A program made the translations under genes and the position numbers. A stretch of 64,000 nucleotides of DNA from Megasphaera lornae. GTDB lineage: Bacteria > Bacillota > Negativicutes > Veillonellales > Megasphaeraceae. Shown piece after piece: positions 43,507 through 52,156 of this stretch (positions are counted from its first letter, which is position 1; each line of letters starts with the position of its first letter). The notes under the pieces were generated by a model. The model searched no databases. It had not been told where the DNA came from and was given only the letters and a program-made list of their open reading frames with translations. Where the stretch lies: contig NZ_AFIJ01000033.1 of NCBI RefSeq assembly GCF_000214495.1, forward strand, positions 1 through 64,000. The letters run 5' to 3'.

Positions 43507-43535
43507 ATTATATTAGACTTTTTGACTTTTTTCAA
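43507..43535 (-). promoter_or_regulatory. Promoter of ctsR operon with CtsR-like half-site
   Basis: TTGAAA (43530-43535), 17 nt, TATAAT (43507-43512) on the minus strand. The spacer contains AGTCAAA followed by AGTC, resembling the heptad of the CtsR direct repeat RGTCAAA-N3-RGTCAAA, but the second heptad is degenerate and spaced 8 rather than 10. Confidence 0.65.
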
Positions 43536-43601
43536 GAAAAAACAACATAAATTCCGCCGTTCCAACCTTTCATAAAAATCCGTCGTGCCGCCGCTCTTCC
43601 C

Positions 43602-43631
43602 TTTACAAACAAGCGGCTACTATGGTATATT
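43602..43631 (+). promoter_or_regulatory. Candidate promoter of the flavin reductase gene
   Basis: TTTACA (43602-43607), 18 nt, TATATT (43626-43631), 38 nt upstream of the chosen ATG on the plus strand. Confidence 0.45.
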
Positions 43632-43669
43632 GCAACTATCTTATGGTTTACGAAAGGTGTGTTGTTAAA

Positions 43670-44233
43670 ATGAAAGTGATATTATTAAACGGCAGTCGCC
43701 GCGCTGAAGGCTGCACCTATACGGCACTTTCCTGCCTCGCCGCAACGCTGAACGAAGCGCATATCCAAACGGAAATCTTACACGCTGAACCCGAAGCAAG
43801 CTGCCTGACGGCGGCGGCGGAAAAAATAAAAGCCTGTGACGGCTTAGTCCTGGGTTCCCCTGTATATTGGGCTTCTCCGACAGGAGAAATAATTCATTTC
43901 CTGGATCATCTCTGCCCGCTTGTCGGCACATCCTTACATCATAAAGTAGGCGCAGCGGTTGTTTCCGCACGACGTGCCGGTACAACCGCCACGCTGGATG
44001 TGTTAACCAAATATTTATCGTATCATCAAATGATCCTGGTATCTTCCAATTATTGGCCCATGGTACACGGCAATACGCCCGAAGAAGTACGACAAGATGC
44101 AGAAGGATTACAAATTATGCAGGTGTTGGGGAAAAACATGGCCTGGGTACTATCCTGCCTGGAAGCGGGAAAACAGGCCGGTATCGTACCGCCTCCTACA
44201 CCGCCTAAAATCATGACCAATTTCATTCGTTAA
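43670..44233 (+). CDS. NAD(P)H-dependent FMN reductase / flavodoxin-fold oxidoreductase
   Basis: The 187-residue protein has the flavodoxin-like fold of the NADPH-dependent FMN reductase family: KVILLNGSRRAEGCTYTAL phosphate loop, LVLGSPVYWASPTGEI, and a GAAVVSARRAGT segment. Cytosolic; it probably reduces FMN or a quinone/iron centre. The start at 43670 fits the family and follows SD AAAGGTG. It is on plus, divergent from ctsR, and lies 111 nt before nadE, perhaps co-transcribed. The substrate is unknown. Confidence 0.88.
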   Translation: MKVILLNGSRRAEGCTYTALSCLAATLNEAHIQTEILHAEPEASCLTAAAEKIKACDGLVLGSPVYWASPTGEIIHFLDHLCPLVGTSLHHKVGAAVVSARRAGTTATLDVLTKYLSYHQMILVSSNYWPMVHGNTPEEVRQDAEGLQIMQVLGKNMAWVLSCLEAGKQAGIVPPPTPPKIMTNFIR

Positions 44234-44344
44234 ATTTTATAAATAACGGAAACCAACGGTACAAAAACCCCATAAAACTTCTATAATTGACGCTTTCTAC
44301 TACTAATGAGCAGACATCCCTATGCCTGAAAAGGAGGTTTTGTC

Positions 44345-46243
44345 GTGTTAACCATCGGCTTAGCGCAAATAGATATTCATGCCGGCAATCCCCGGTACAA
44401 TACAGAAACCATGAAACAGCAAATCCGTCGTGCCGAAGATGCCGGCTGTGATGTCATCATTTTTCCGGAATTAACGATTCCCGGCTATTTTATCGGCGAC
44501 GTCTGGGAGCAAGCCGATTTTATTGCCGATGCCATCGCCTGCGGCGAAGAAATTCGCCAAGCGGCCGATACGATTACCGTCATTTTCGGCAATGTCGCCA
44601 TGGATCCCCACCGTCGCCAAAAAGACGGACGACCGCGTAAATATAACGCCCTCTTTATTGCACAAAACCGCAGGTTTATCGGCCCGGAAAATTCGCCCTA
44701 CCCATATTATATCAAGACCCTTTTACCCAATTATCGGGAATTTTCAGATACTCGTTATTTTACCTCTCTTACAGAGGTTGCCGCCGAACAACATACGGAT
44801 CCGACCGCTCTGCTCTCTCCGGTTACGCTCTCCTTGGGTGCTGCCGGCAACCTTTGCCTGGGACCGCTCATTTGTGAAGACAGTTGGGATGACTCCTATC
44901 CGCTAAAGCCGATGGAAACCCTTGCTGCACAGTATCCGATCGACTTATTTATTAATATCTCCGCATCGCCGTTTACCTTGGGAAAAAACCGCCGTCGCCA
45001 TCGCCTTTTTAGTAAAACGCTAAAAAAGCTGCACTGTCCGGCCGTCTATGTAAATTGCACCGGTATTCAAAATAACGGCAAAAACATTTATACCTTTGAC
45101 GGTTCCAGCAGCGCTTATAATAAAGACGGGTCGCTCGCATACGAAGGAACCGCTTTTGCGGAAGAATTGGCCATTGTTCGCTATAACGAGACTACCCGTC
45201 ATTTTGCCACGCCGCAACAAAATCATCAACCGCCTACGGAAATCGCCTCAATTTATACGGCCTTGCATTACGGACTCACCTCATTTTTAGCGGCTTCCGG
45301 TCTACAAAAAGTAGTAATCGGGGTTTCCGGGGGCATAGATTCCGCCGTAAATGCGGCACTCTATGCAACTGTATTGCCGCCGGAAAATCTGCTGCTGGTC
45401 AATATGCCCACTCGCTATAATTCGGAAACCACCCGCAGTTTGGCAAAAAAAACGGCTCTTAACTTAAACTGTCCGTATGCGGTTATTCCTGTCGAAGACA
45501 GTGTCCTCTTAACCGAGCAACAACTGCAGCAGGTAACGAATCGACAGCCGCGTGCGGCACGGGCGCCTTTGACAATAACGCAGGCAGTACTGGAAAACGT
45601 CCAAGCCCGTGATCGCTCTTCCCGTATATTAGCGGCTGTAGCCGCCGCTTTCGGCGGTGTATTCACTTGTAATGCCAATAAAGCGGAACTTTCCGTAGGC
45701 TATGCCACACTGTACGGCGACAGTGCCGGTTTTCTGGCCCTCACAGGCGATTTATGGAAACACCAAATATATGATTTGGCCCGCTACTTGAATGACCATG
45801 TTTTTAAACGGGAAGTCATTCCGCAAGGTACGCTGGACATCGTTCCCAGTGCGGAATTATCGGCGCACCAAAAAGTAGACGAAGGCCGGGGCGATCCCCT
45901 CATTTATCCATATCACGACTATTTATTGGCCGCTTTCATAGAGTTTTGGCAACGACCGACGCCGGCAACCATTTTGCGCCGCTATGCGGCCGGGACCTTG
46001 GAAGCCTATCTCGGATGTCCCGTACAAATCAGGGACATCTTTCCTACGACGGCGGCTTTTATTGCCGACTTGGAAAAATGGTGGAATTTATTCGCAGGGT
46101 TTGCAGTAGCCAAACGCATTCAAAGTCCTCCGATTCTTGCCCTCAGTCGCCGTGCCTATGGCTATGACCTGCGAGAATCCCAATTGACCCCCTATTATTC
46201 ACAGGAATATAAGGAATTAAAAAAACAACTCTTGCAGTCATAA
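44345..46243 (+). CDS. nadE: Glutamine-dependent NAD+ synthetase
   Basis: The last step of NAD synthesis amidates nicotinate adenine dinucleotide. The 632-residue protein joins an N-terminal nitrilase-fold glutaminase (VIIFPELTIPGY with catalytic Glu, ICEDSWDDSYP with catalytic Cys) to a C-terminal ATP-pyrophosphatase synthetase (VIGVSGGIDSAVNAAL P-loop, NVQARDRSSRILAAVA, TLYGDSAG). The start is GTG 44345 with strong SD AAGGAGG. A tight hairpin and a terminator follow. Confidence 0.97.
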   Translation: MLTIGLAQIDIHAGNPRYNTETMKQQIRRAEDAGCDVIIFPELTIPGYFIGDVWEQADFIADAIACGEEIRQAADTITVIFGNVAMDPHRRQKDGRPRKYNALFIAQNRRFIGPENSPYPYYIKTLLPNYREFSDTRYFTSLTEVAAEQHTDPTALLSPVTLSLGAAGNLCLGPLICEDSWDDSYPLKPMETLAAQYPIDLFINISASPFTLGKNRRRHRLFSKTLKKLHCPAVYVNCTGIQNNGKNIYTFDGSSSAYNKDGSLAYEGTAFAEELAIVRYNETTRHFATPQQNHQPPTEIASIYTALHYGLTSFLAASGLQKVVIGVSGGIDSAVNAALYATVLPPENLLLVNMPTRYNSETTRSLAKKTALNLNCPYAVIPVEDSVLLTEQQLQQVTNRQPRAARAPLTITQAVLENVQARDRSSRILAAVAAAFGGVFTCNANKAELSVGYATLYGDSAGFLALTGDLWKHQIYDLARYLNDHVFKREVIPQGTLDIVPSAELSAHQKVDEGRGDPLIYPYHDYLLAAFIEFWQRPTPATILRRYAAGTLEAYLGCPVQIRDIFPTTAAFIADLEKWWNLFAGFAVAKRIQSPPILALSRRAYGYDLRESQLTPYYSQEYKELKKQLLQS

Positions 46244-46270
46244 GTCGGCATATACAGCGTATATGCCGAC
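46244..46270. other. Perfect 12-bp hairpin right after nadE
   Basis: GTCGGCATATAC-agc-GTATATGCCGAC begins one base after the nadE stop. It has no T-run and lies 21 nt before a conventional terminator. It may stabilise the mRNA 3' end or pair with the terminator region. Confidence 0.8.
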
Positions 46271-46291
46271 TCCATCTGCCGCATAAAAGCG

Positions 46292-46321
46292 AATCCTCTT
46301 GTTAAAACAAGAGGATTTTTT
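46292..46321 (+). terminator. Intrinsic terminator of nadE
   Basis: AATCCTCTTGT/ACAAGAGGATT stem with a 4-nt loop and T6 on the plus strand. Confidence 0.9.
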
Positions 46322-46393
46322 GTCTCCGTTTCCGGAGTATTTTCTCCGAAAAAATGAACCGCCGCATCGTGCATGATACAACCTACAGGTTAC

Positions 46394-46432
46394 AAAAAAA
46401 CAGTGACAAGCATCCTGTGCTTGTCACTGTTT
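46394..46432 (-). terminator. Intrinsic terminator after the M20 pseudogene
   Basis: ACAGTGACAAGCA/TGCTTGTCACTGT, 13-bp perfect stem with T7 on the minus strand. Confidence 0.9.
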
Positions 46433-46452
46433 ACGTACTTTATTCCGGACAA

Positions 46453-47642
46453 CTATCTCATTTCTTTCTCTGCCAAACAAGTCAAAGTAGCAACCGTCAT
46501 CGCCCGAGCCGCCTTCATCATCGCCTCTTCCCGAATATCAAATTTAGGATGATGATGCGGATACGCTTTTCCCGCCGGTTGGGCACCTATATAAAAAAAA
46601 CAAGACGGTACTTGCTGCGAATAATAAGAAAAATCTTCCGACGGATTCAAAGGACCGCAATCCGTAACCGGAGCGATACCGGCTTTCTTCCATTCCCGAA
46701 CTACTCGTTTTGTCAATGACGGGTCATTCCAAAGTACAGGATAATCATTTTGGTACTGTACGGTAATGTCACAACCATATGTACGAGCTGTACCGAAGGC
46801 AATCCGTTTTATTTCTTCTTCTATCTTTTTTCTTGTACTTTCCGCCATACACCGTACATCACCTTCCAAAATAACCCGGTCTTTTATACTATTAAATTCA
46901 CCCTTTCCGTCAAAGGAACCGATCGTCACCACTCCCGATTCCATAGGGCTGATCCGTCGCGAAACAATGGTTTGCAATGCAATTACCAAGTGACCGGCAA
47001 TAACAATCGCATCATTGGCTTCATGCGGAGACGATCCGTGTCCGCCTTTTCCCTGTATCTGAATCGTAAACTTGGCCCGTGCCTGTTGGGTTGCCCCGCA
47101 GTGATAAAAAACGCCGCCGAACTCCAGTTGATTCATTACGTGACAACCGAGAACATAGTCGATTCCCTGCAAAGCACCGTCGACAATCATCGCCCGCGCT
47201 CCGCCCGGCGCATTTCTTCCGCCGGCTGATGTAAAATTCGGACAGTGCCGTTCCATCGTTCTCGCGTATCCCAAAGACAACCGGCCAAAATCATCAGATA
47301 TGCCGTATGAGCATCATGACCGCAGGCATGCATGGCTCCGGTAGTGCAGGCAAAAGAAAGGCCCGTTTCTTCCTGTATAGGTAACGCATCAAAATCAGCA
47401 CGTAACGCGACGTGTTTTCCCGGATTTTTTCCCCCTATAGTCACCCACATCCCGTTACCGTGTGCTTGTCGCTTAACAGGCATATTTCTTTTTTTATAAA
47501 ACTCATAAATATAGCGACTTGTCTCCGTCTCTTTAAAAGATATTTCCGCATGTTGATGTAACCACCGACGATGTTCCCGCATTTCTTCCCGACGCGCTTG
47601 TAATAGTCGCCAAATTTCTTGTATAACCGGTTCTGCCGTCAT
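46453..47642 (-). pseudogene. M20-family amidohydrolase, frameshifted
   Basis: Two frames make one metallo-amidohydrolase (N-acyl-amino-acid amidohydrolase/hippurate-hydrolase type). The N-terminal part, from ATG 47642 (SD AAGGAG), has HRRWLHQHAEISF, ALRADFDALPIQEE and HACGHDAHTAYL, and reaches HQPAEEM. The remainder, in another frame to 46453, resumes APGGARAMIVDGAL and contains the dimerisation domain, FTIQIQGKGGHGSSPHE and the C-terminal HHPKFDIREEA. Family members read EEMPPGGA here; loss of one C in the CCGCCGGG run near 47205-47211 explains the break. All other residues look intact, so a recent mutation or a base-calling error is likely. Confidence 0.85.
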
Positions 47643-47652
47643 GTATTTCTCC

Positions 47653-48447
47653 TTATTCCGCACGATGAAACCCGACTATCGATTTAATCGGTTCAAAACT
47701 GTGACGATGTATAGGGCAAGGACCGAATTTTCGAATGGCGTCCGCATGTGCTTGCGTCAAATATCCTTTATGTACGGCAAAACCGTACTGAGGATATACT
47801 TTATCATATTCCCGCATCACCCGATCTCGGGTCACTTTGGCAATAATAGAAGCGGCCGCAATAGAAGCACTTATCGCATCTCCATGAATTAACGAACGAT
47901 GGGGTACGGTCAATTCGGATAACGGCATCGCATCGACCAGCACTGCTTTAGGAGGCACCGCCAACGCCTGTACGGCTTCATACATTCCCTGCCGAGTCGC
48001 ATGATAAATATCCGCTACGTCAATTTCCGCTCTCTCTTTCACAATACAAGAAACGGCTACCGCTTCCTGCATAATTTTTTCATACAAGGCTTCCCGTTTA
48101 GCCGGTGCTATTTTTTTACTGTCATTTAATCCCGCACATTCCCAAAACGGCGGCAATATAACAGCGGCAATCATAACGGGTCCGGCTACCGGCCCCCTTC
48201 CGGCTTCATCAATACCGGCGATTTCATATATTCCTTGCCGATAAAACATGTTTTCCGGTTCATATAACTGCAACACACGTTCCCGTTCCGCTTCGGCTCG
48301 TAATGCCCGTCGCATTAAAGTCTGCCGAAGTTTTTGTACGGAACGACGGGGATCCGCCGCCAATAACGCCGATAATGTCGACAAATCATCCGTCGTTTTC
48401 ACCAACTCTTCAATTTCCCGTACCGTTTGTTTCCCTATATCCTTCAT
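47653..48447 (-). CDS. rnhB: Ribonuclease HII
   Basis: RNase HII cuts RNA in RNA-DNA hybrids and removes misinserted ribonucleotides. The 264-residue protein has an extra N-terminal helical segment of about 75 residues, then the catalytic core AGIDEAGRGPVAGPV (DEDD site), LNDSKKI, HGDAISASIAAASIIAKVTRD and the C-terminal YGFAVHKGYLT. Its ATG overlaps the rbgA stop by ATGA, the rbgA-rnhB pairing seen in many Firmicutes. Confidence 0.96.
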   Translation of the reverse strand: MKDIGKQTVREIEELVKTTDDLSTLSALLAADPRRSVQKLRQTLMRRALRAEAERERVLQLYEPENMFYRQGIYEIAGIDEAGRGPVAGPVMIAAVILPPFWECAGLNDSKKIAPAKREALYEKIMQEAVAVSCIVKERAEIDVADIYHATRQGMYEAVQALAVPPKAVLVDAMPLSELTVPHRSLIHGDAISASIAAASIIAKVTRDRVMREYDKVYPQYGFAVHKGYLTQAHADAIRKFGPCPIHRHSFEPIKSIVGFHRAE

Positions 48448-49307
48448 GATTCACTCCCTACAGCCGCCACATGATCCAAAGAAAGTCGTCCGATTTTTCC
48501 TTCTCTGTATTCTTTCAATACCAATGTATACATCTTATCCCAATCCGGCTCTCCGCCACGTAACAAACAACCCCTTTTTTTTCCAATAGCGGCCAAGGTT
48601 TCCAACGGCGTATCGCCTAACTGCTCCAAGGAAAAACGACGTTGCAGTTCTTGCGGGTACCATTGCCTCAATTCCGCCAACAATTGCAGCACTACAGTTT
48701 GCCGATCAAAAACAGTATCCGAAATCGCTCCCGTAGCTGCCAGCCGATACGCGCTCACTTGATTTTCCAATTTGGGCCAAAGCACTCCCGGCGTATCCAA
48801 TAAGTCCAAATATTCCCCCAAATGAACCCATTGTTTGCCCTTCGTTTCCCCCGGTTTATCCGCCGTCTTTGCCACGTTGCGTCCGGCTAAACGATTAATA
48901 AGAGTAGATTTGCCGACATTGGGAATACCGAGAATCATAGTGCGAACAGAACGATTTTTTAACCCCCGTTGCCGCCAATGCGCCAACTTTGGCGCTGCCA
49001 ATCGCCTAATAACCGCCACTAATTTTTTACCGCTTTTCCCCTCTTTACTATTCAACGCCACTACTTGTCGTCCTTCTCGTTCATATTGTTGTATCCAGGC
49101 CTGCACTTCCGCCGCATCAGCCAAATCCGCTTTATTCAACACGACCACGGAAGGTTTATTGCCGATAAGTGTACCAATCATAGGATTGGTACTGCTCCAA
49201 GGAATACGCGCATCGACCAGTTCGACAACTACATCGATCATTTTTAGATGTTCCTGTATGAGCCGCTTTGCTTTCGCCATGTGCCCGGGATACCAATTAA
49301 TAACCAT
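48444..49307 (-). CDS. rbgA: Ribosome biogenesis GTPase RbgA (YlqF)
   Basis: RbgA is a circularly permuted GTPase needed for late 50S assembly. The 287-residue protein has WYPGHMAKA at the N terminus, G4 NKADLAD before G1 GIPNVGKSTLIN and G3 DTPGVLWP, the permuted order, then a C-terminal helical domain. SD GCGAGG precedes the ATG and a good promoter lies upstream. Confidence 0.96.
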   Translation of the reverse strand: MVINWYPGHMAKAKRLIQEHLKMIDVVVELVDARIPWSSTNPMIGTLIGNKPSVVVLNKADLADAAEVQAWIQQYEREGRQVVALNSKEGKSGKKLVAVIRRLAAPKLAHWRQRGLKNRSVRTMILGIPNVGKSTLINRLAGRNVAKTADKPGETKGKQWVHLGEYLDLLDTPGVLWPKLENQVSAYRLAATGAISDTVFDRQTVVLQLLAELRQWYPQELQRRFSLEQLGDTPLETLAAIGKKRGCLLRGGEPDWDKMYTLVLKEYREGKIGRLSLDHVAAVGSES

Positions 49308-49339
49308 ACGTGTACCTCGCTTTATAATTGCTGTTTTTT

Positions 49340-49368
49340 ATTATAAAAAGTACCTGCCGCTTCGTCAA
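49340..49368 (-). promoter_or_regulatory. Promoter of rbgA-rnhB
   Basis: TTGACG (49363-49368), 17 nt, TATAAT (49340-49345) on the minus strand, 33 nt upstream of rbgA. The rest of the roughly 300-nt gap to ribH holds only the ribH terminator; I see nothing else in it. Confidence 0.8.
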
Positions 49369-49571
49369 TATAAAACCGCTTTTTTCTGCCGCCTATTTCT
49401 TACAGGTGCCCCCTTCCCGCCGCTGCGGCACCCAAAAATCGACGTAACTTCCCCCCCCCGCCTGCTGCTCGTTAGGCCTTTCCGCTTACCCTCCTATGAA
49501 TTGCCGCCGAAACGTCCGGCAGTATTGCCCGCAATAGAAATACGGGGTTATACACGCCGTCTTTATTCGCT

Positions 49572-49602
49572 AAAAAAAGCGGGCCTGCAGGCCCGCTTTT
49601 TC
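49572..49602 (-). terminator. Intrinsic terminator of the rib operon
   Basis: AAAGCGGGCC-TGCA-GGCCCGCTTT perfect palindrome with T7 on the minus strand, immediately after the ribH stop. Confidence 0.9.
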
Positions 49603-49603
49603 C

Positions 49604-50068
49604 TTATATTTCTTTTAATAAATTTACCATTTCTATGGCGCCGCAAGCCACATCAAACCCTTTATTTCCGGCCTTGGTGCCCGCCCGTTCTACAGCTTGC
49701 TCAATGTTTTCCGTCGTAACAATACCGAACATAATGGGAATACCCGTTTTCAAAGAAGCCTGTGCAATGCCCTTAGCCGCCTCATTACATACCAGATCAT
49801 AATGACTGGTAGCCCCGCGAATAACCGCGCCTAAACAAATAACGGCATCATAGTTACCGGAAGCCGCCATTTTTTGTGCCACTAAAGGAATTTCAAACGC
49901 TCCCGGAACCCGAACCGTCGTAATGTTATCCGGTTCTACGCCATGTCGATATAACGCATCATAAGCGCCTCCCAACAGTTTGCTGCTGATAAATTCATTA
50001 AACCGCGCCACTACAATGCCGTATTTGGAACCGGCGCCGATAAGTTTACCTTCTTTAATTTGTGCCAT
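49604..50068 (-). CDS. ribH: 6,7-dimethyl-8-ribityllumazine synthase
   Basis: Lumazine synthase condenses the ribityl pyrimidine with dihydroxybutanone phosphate in the penultimate riboflavin step. The 154-residue protein has [38 protein letters not shown] with the catalytic His, and [11 protein letters not shown]. The ATG at 50068 is preferred (SD AGGAGA). It ends the ribD-ribE-ribH operon. Confidence 0.96.
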   Translation of the reverse strand: MAQIKEGKLIGAGSKYGIVVARFNEFISSKLLGGAYDALYRHGVEPDNITTVRVPGAFEIPLVAQKMAASGNYDAVICLGAVIRGATSHYDLVCNEAAKGIAQASLKTGIPIMFGIVTTENIEQAVERAGTKAGNKGFDVACGAIEMVNLLKEI

Positions 50069-50095
50069 ATTAAACACTCTCCTATACTCTATTGA

Positions 50096-50746
50096 TTAAA
50101 ATCCCTGCTCCCGTAAAGTCGCTAAGGTTAATCCGCCCGTGTTGGATACAGTATCCTTTTTTTCATGCATCAATCGATCAATATATTTGCCGATAATGTC
50201 CGTTTCAATATTAAGCACTGCCCCCGGTTTTTTACTGAGCAATGTCGTATGTGCCAAAGTATGCGGAATAAGCGATACGGAAAACCATCGGTCTCCTACT
50301 GCTGTAACCGTAAGACTGACACCGTCTAAAGCAACCGATCCTTTTTCCACAATAAAATGCACCAAATTTGCAGCGGCCGAAATAGTAAATATATTCGCAA
50401 TTCCGTCCGGTTGTATCCGCATAATATGACCGGTGCCGTCAATATGTCCGCTCACCAGATGACCGCCCAAACGACCGCCCACCGCCACGGCCCGTTCCAA
50501 ATTAACCGTATCGCCGCTCCCTATCGTTTGCAAGGACGAACGACGCATCGTTTCATGCATCACATCGGCGGTAAATGTATCTGTCGTCAGGGACGTAACC
50601 GTTAAACACACGCCATTCACGGCAATACTGTCCCCAAGCTGTGTATCCGTTAATACTTTACATGCCTGTATTGTCAGTGCTATAGAATCGGAACGTCGCT
50701 TAAACGATTGTATCTTTCCCGTTTCTTCAATGATTCCAGTGAACAT
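50096..50746 (-). CDS. ribE: Riboflavin synthase (alpha chain)
   Basis: Two lumazine molecules dismutate to riboflavin here. The 216-residue protein is two repeated barrels, each with the family pattern: MFTGIIEETGKI, GDSIAVNGVCLTV, DVMHETMRRS in the first and LGGHLVSGHIDGTG, GSVALDGVSLTV, SLIPHTLAHTTL in the second. The start at 50746 has SD GAGGGAG. It overlaps ribD by 20 nt, so translation is coupled. Confidence 0.95.
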   Translation of the reverse strand: MFTGIIEETGKIQSFKRRSDSIALTIQACKVLTDTQLGDSIAVNGVCLTVTSLTTDTFTADVMHETMRRSSLQTIGSGDTVNLERAVAVGGRLGGHLVSGHIDGTGHIMRIQPDGIANIFTISAAANLVHFIVEKGSVALDGVSLTVTAVGDRWFSVSLIPHTLAHTTLLSKKPGAVLNIETDIIGKYIDRLMHEKKDTVSNTGGLTLATLREQGF

Positions 50747-51863
50747 AAGCTCCCTCTCTGGCCACATTATATGCCTGAATTAAAATATTATCATCATGAA
50801 TTTCAATTGAATCATAGTGCAAAGGTACGCACTCTTCCAATCCGTCCACCCCTTCACCGGCCACGGAACAAAGTGCGCAAGTACCGCCGATAATGGAATT
50901 TCCTAAAAAAGCATAGATTTTATCCACCAGCTTCGCATCAAAGAAACTGCCGTGAATCGTACTGCCGCCTTCTACCAAAATACTGCCGATTCCTTCTTGT
51001 CGCAACAATTGCAATGCCGCATGTAAATCCACACATCCCGTATTTGCCGTCGGTGCCGTCAACACCGTCACTCCTGCTGCAAGTAACGCTTCTTTTTTTT
51101 CCTGCGGGCACTGTGCGGTCGTCATGATAATCGTGCGGGCAGTCTTATCGTTCACTACCTGACTGGACAACGGCGTTCGTCCATACGTATCCAAAACAAT
51201 GCGAATCGGTTGATGCGGTACCACTTGTCCTTCTCGCCGCACGCGACAAGTTAATAACGGATTATCTTCCAGAATCGTATTAATCCCTACCAGGATGCCG
51301 TCGTAAATGGAACGCAAGTATTGTCCGTATTGTCGTGACCAGGCATTCGTAATCCATTGCGAATGTCCGGTTCGCGTAGCAATACATCCGTCTAAGCTTT
51401 GTGCTAATTTTATGGCAATAAACGGTATGTTTGACAACATGTTTTTTATAAAGACTTCATTTAATTTGACGGCTTCCGCAGACAGCAACCCCACTTCCAC
51501 AACAATGCCGGCCTGTCGCAAAATGGCGGCGCCTTTCCCCGCTACCAGCGGATTGGGATCCAGCATGGCAATGACCACTTTTTTTATCTTATGTTGTACA
51601 AGCGTCCGTGCACACGGCGGCGTTCGTCCATAATGGGCACATGGCTCTAAGGTCACATAGACCGTAGCGCCCGTCGCCCTGTCTCCGGCTTCTTGTAAAG
51701 CCAATACTTCCGCATGCGGCGCTCCTGCCTGATGATGATAACCGGTGCCGACAATTTCGCCGTCTTTAACAATTACACAGCCTACAACCGGATTGGGCGA
51801 AGTATATCCTAAGGCAATTTTTGCCAAGGCTAAAGCTTTTTTCATATATTCTGCAGCTTCCAC
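50727..51863 (-). CDS. ribD: Bifunctional riboflavin deaminase/reductase RibD
   Basis: RibD deaminates and then reduces the pyrimidine from GTP cyclohydrolase II. The 378-residue protein has the N-terminal zinc deaminase (GYTSPNPVVGCVIV, HAEVLAL, TLEPCAHYGRTPPCA) and a C-terminal dihydrofolate-reductase-like domain (IKLAQSLDGCIA, VGINTILEDNP, GSILVEGGSTIHGSF). The reading frame continues into the riboswitch; the best start is GTG 51863, 7 nt after SD AAAGGA. Confidence 0.95.
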   Translation of the reverse strand: MEAAEYMKKALALAKIALGYTSPNPVVGCVIVKDGEIVGTGYHHQAGAPHAEVLALQEAGDRATGATVYVTLEPCAHYGRTPPCARTLVQHKIKKVVIAMLDPNPLVAGKGAAILRQAGIVVEVGLLSAEAVKLNEVFIKNMLSNIPFIAIKLAQSLDGCIATRTGHSQWITNAWSRQYGQYLRSIYDGILVGINTILEDNPLLTCRVRREGQVVPHQPIRIVLDTYGRTPLSSQVVNDKTARTIIMTTAQCPQEKKEALLAAGVTVLTAPTANTGCVDLHAALQLLRQEGIGSILVEGGSTIHGSFFDAKLVDKIYAFLGNSIIGGTCALCSVAGEGVDGLEECVPLHYDSIEIHDDNILIQAYNVAREGAYVHWNH

Positions 51864-51897
51864 AAGTTCATCCTTTCCTATGCAGCATCCGGGCATA

Positions 51898-51933
51898 TAA
51901 AAAAGGCTATGGTAATCCTCTCCATAGCCTTTT
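51898..51933 (-). terminator. FMN-riboswitch-controlled terminator before ribD
   Basis: AAAAGGCTATGG/CCATAGCCTTTT stem, 9-nt loop, T6 on the minus strand, between the aptamer and the ribD start. This is the expression platform that stops transcription when FMN is bound. Confidence 0.85.
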
Positions 51934-51954
51934 GAACACATAAAAAGAAATCCG

Positions 51955-52081
51955 TGTCTTTTCCCATCCAGACTATACTGTCGGTACCGAAATTCCATCG
52001 GTTCAACCTCTCCGCGAGGGTAGCGGACTGTCACCGCCGGTCAGGAATTGAAAGCGAACTTTCGCACCTTGCCCCAAAGAC
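51955..52081 (-). promoter_or_regulatory. FMN riboswitch (RFN element)
   Basis: The minus strand shows the RFN signature in order: GGGGCAAGGTGCGAAAG, TTCCTGACCGGCGGTGACAG, AGTCCGC, GGTTGAACCGATGGAATT, CCGACAGTATAGTCTGGATG. These are the conserved loops of the FMN aptamer. It controls ribD-ribE-ribH. Confidence 0.95.
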
Positions 52082-52105
52082 TATTGTATAAATTCATTAT
52101 GTATG

Positions 52106-52134
52106 ATTTTATCACAATCTTAAAACCCTGACAA
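52106..52134 (-). promoter_or_regulatory. Promoter of the riboflavin operon
   Basis: TTGTCA (52129-52134), 17 nt, TAAAAT (52106-52111) on the minus strand, placing the start about 20 nt before the aptamer and 23 nt after the rpe stop. Confidence 0.7.
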
Positions 52135-52156
52135 GACTCTCTCCGGAAACCTCTCC

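Noticed and set aside
43513..43529. Full CtsR operator
   Set aside because: Only one good heptad is present; the second repeat is degenerate and misspaced, so I report it only as a half-site.
51864..52034. N-terminal extension of ribD through the leader
   Set aside because: The extra codons are the FMN aptamer and terminator; the GTG at 51863 has a proper SD and gives the normal RibD N terminus.
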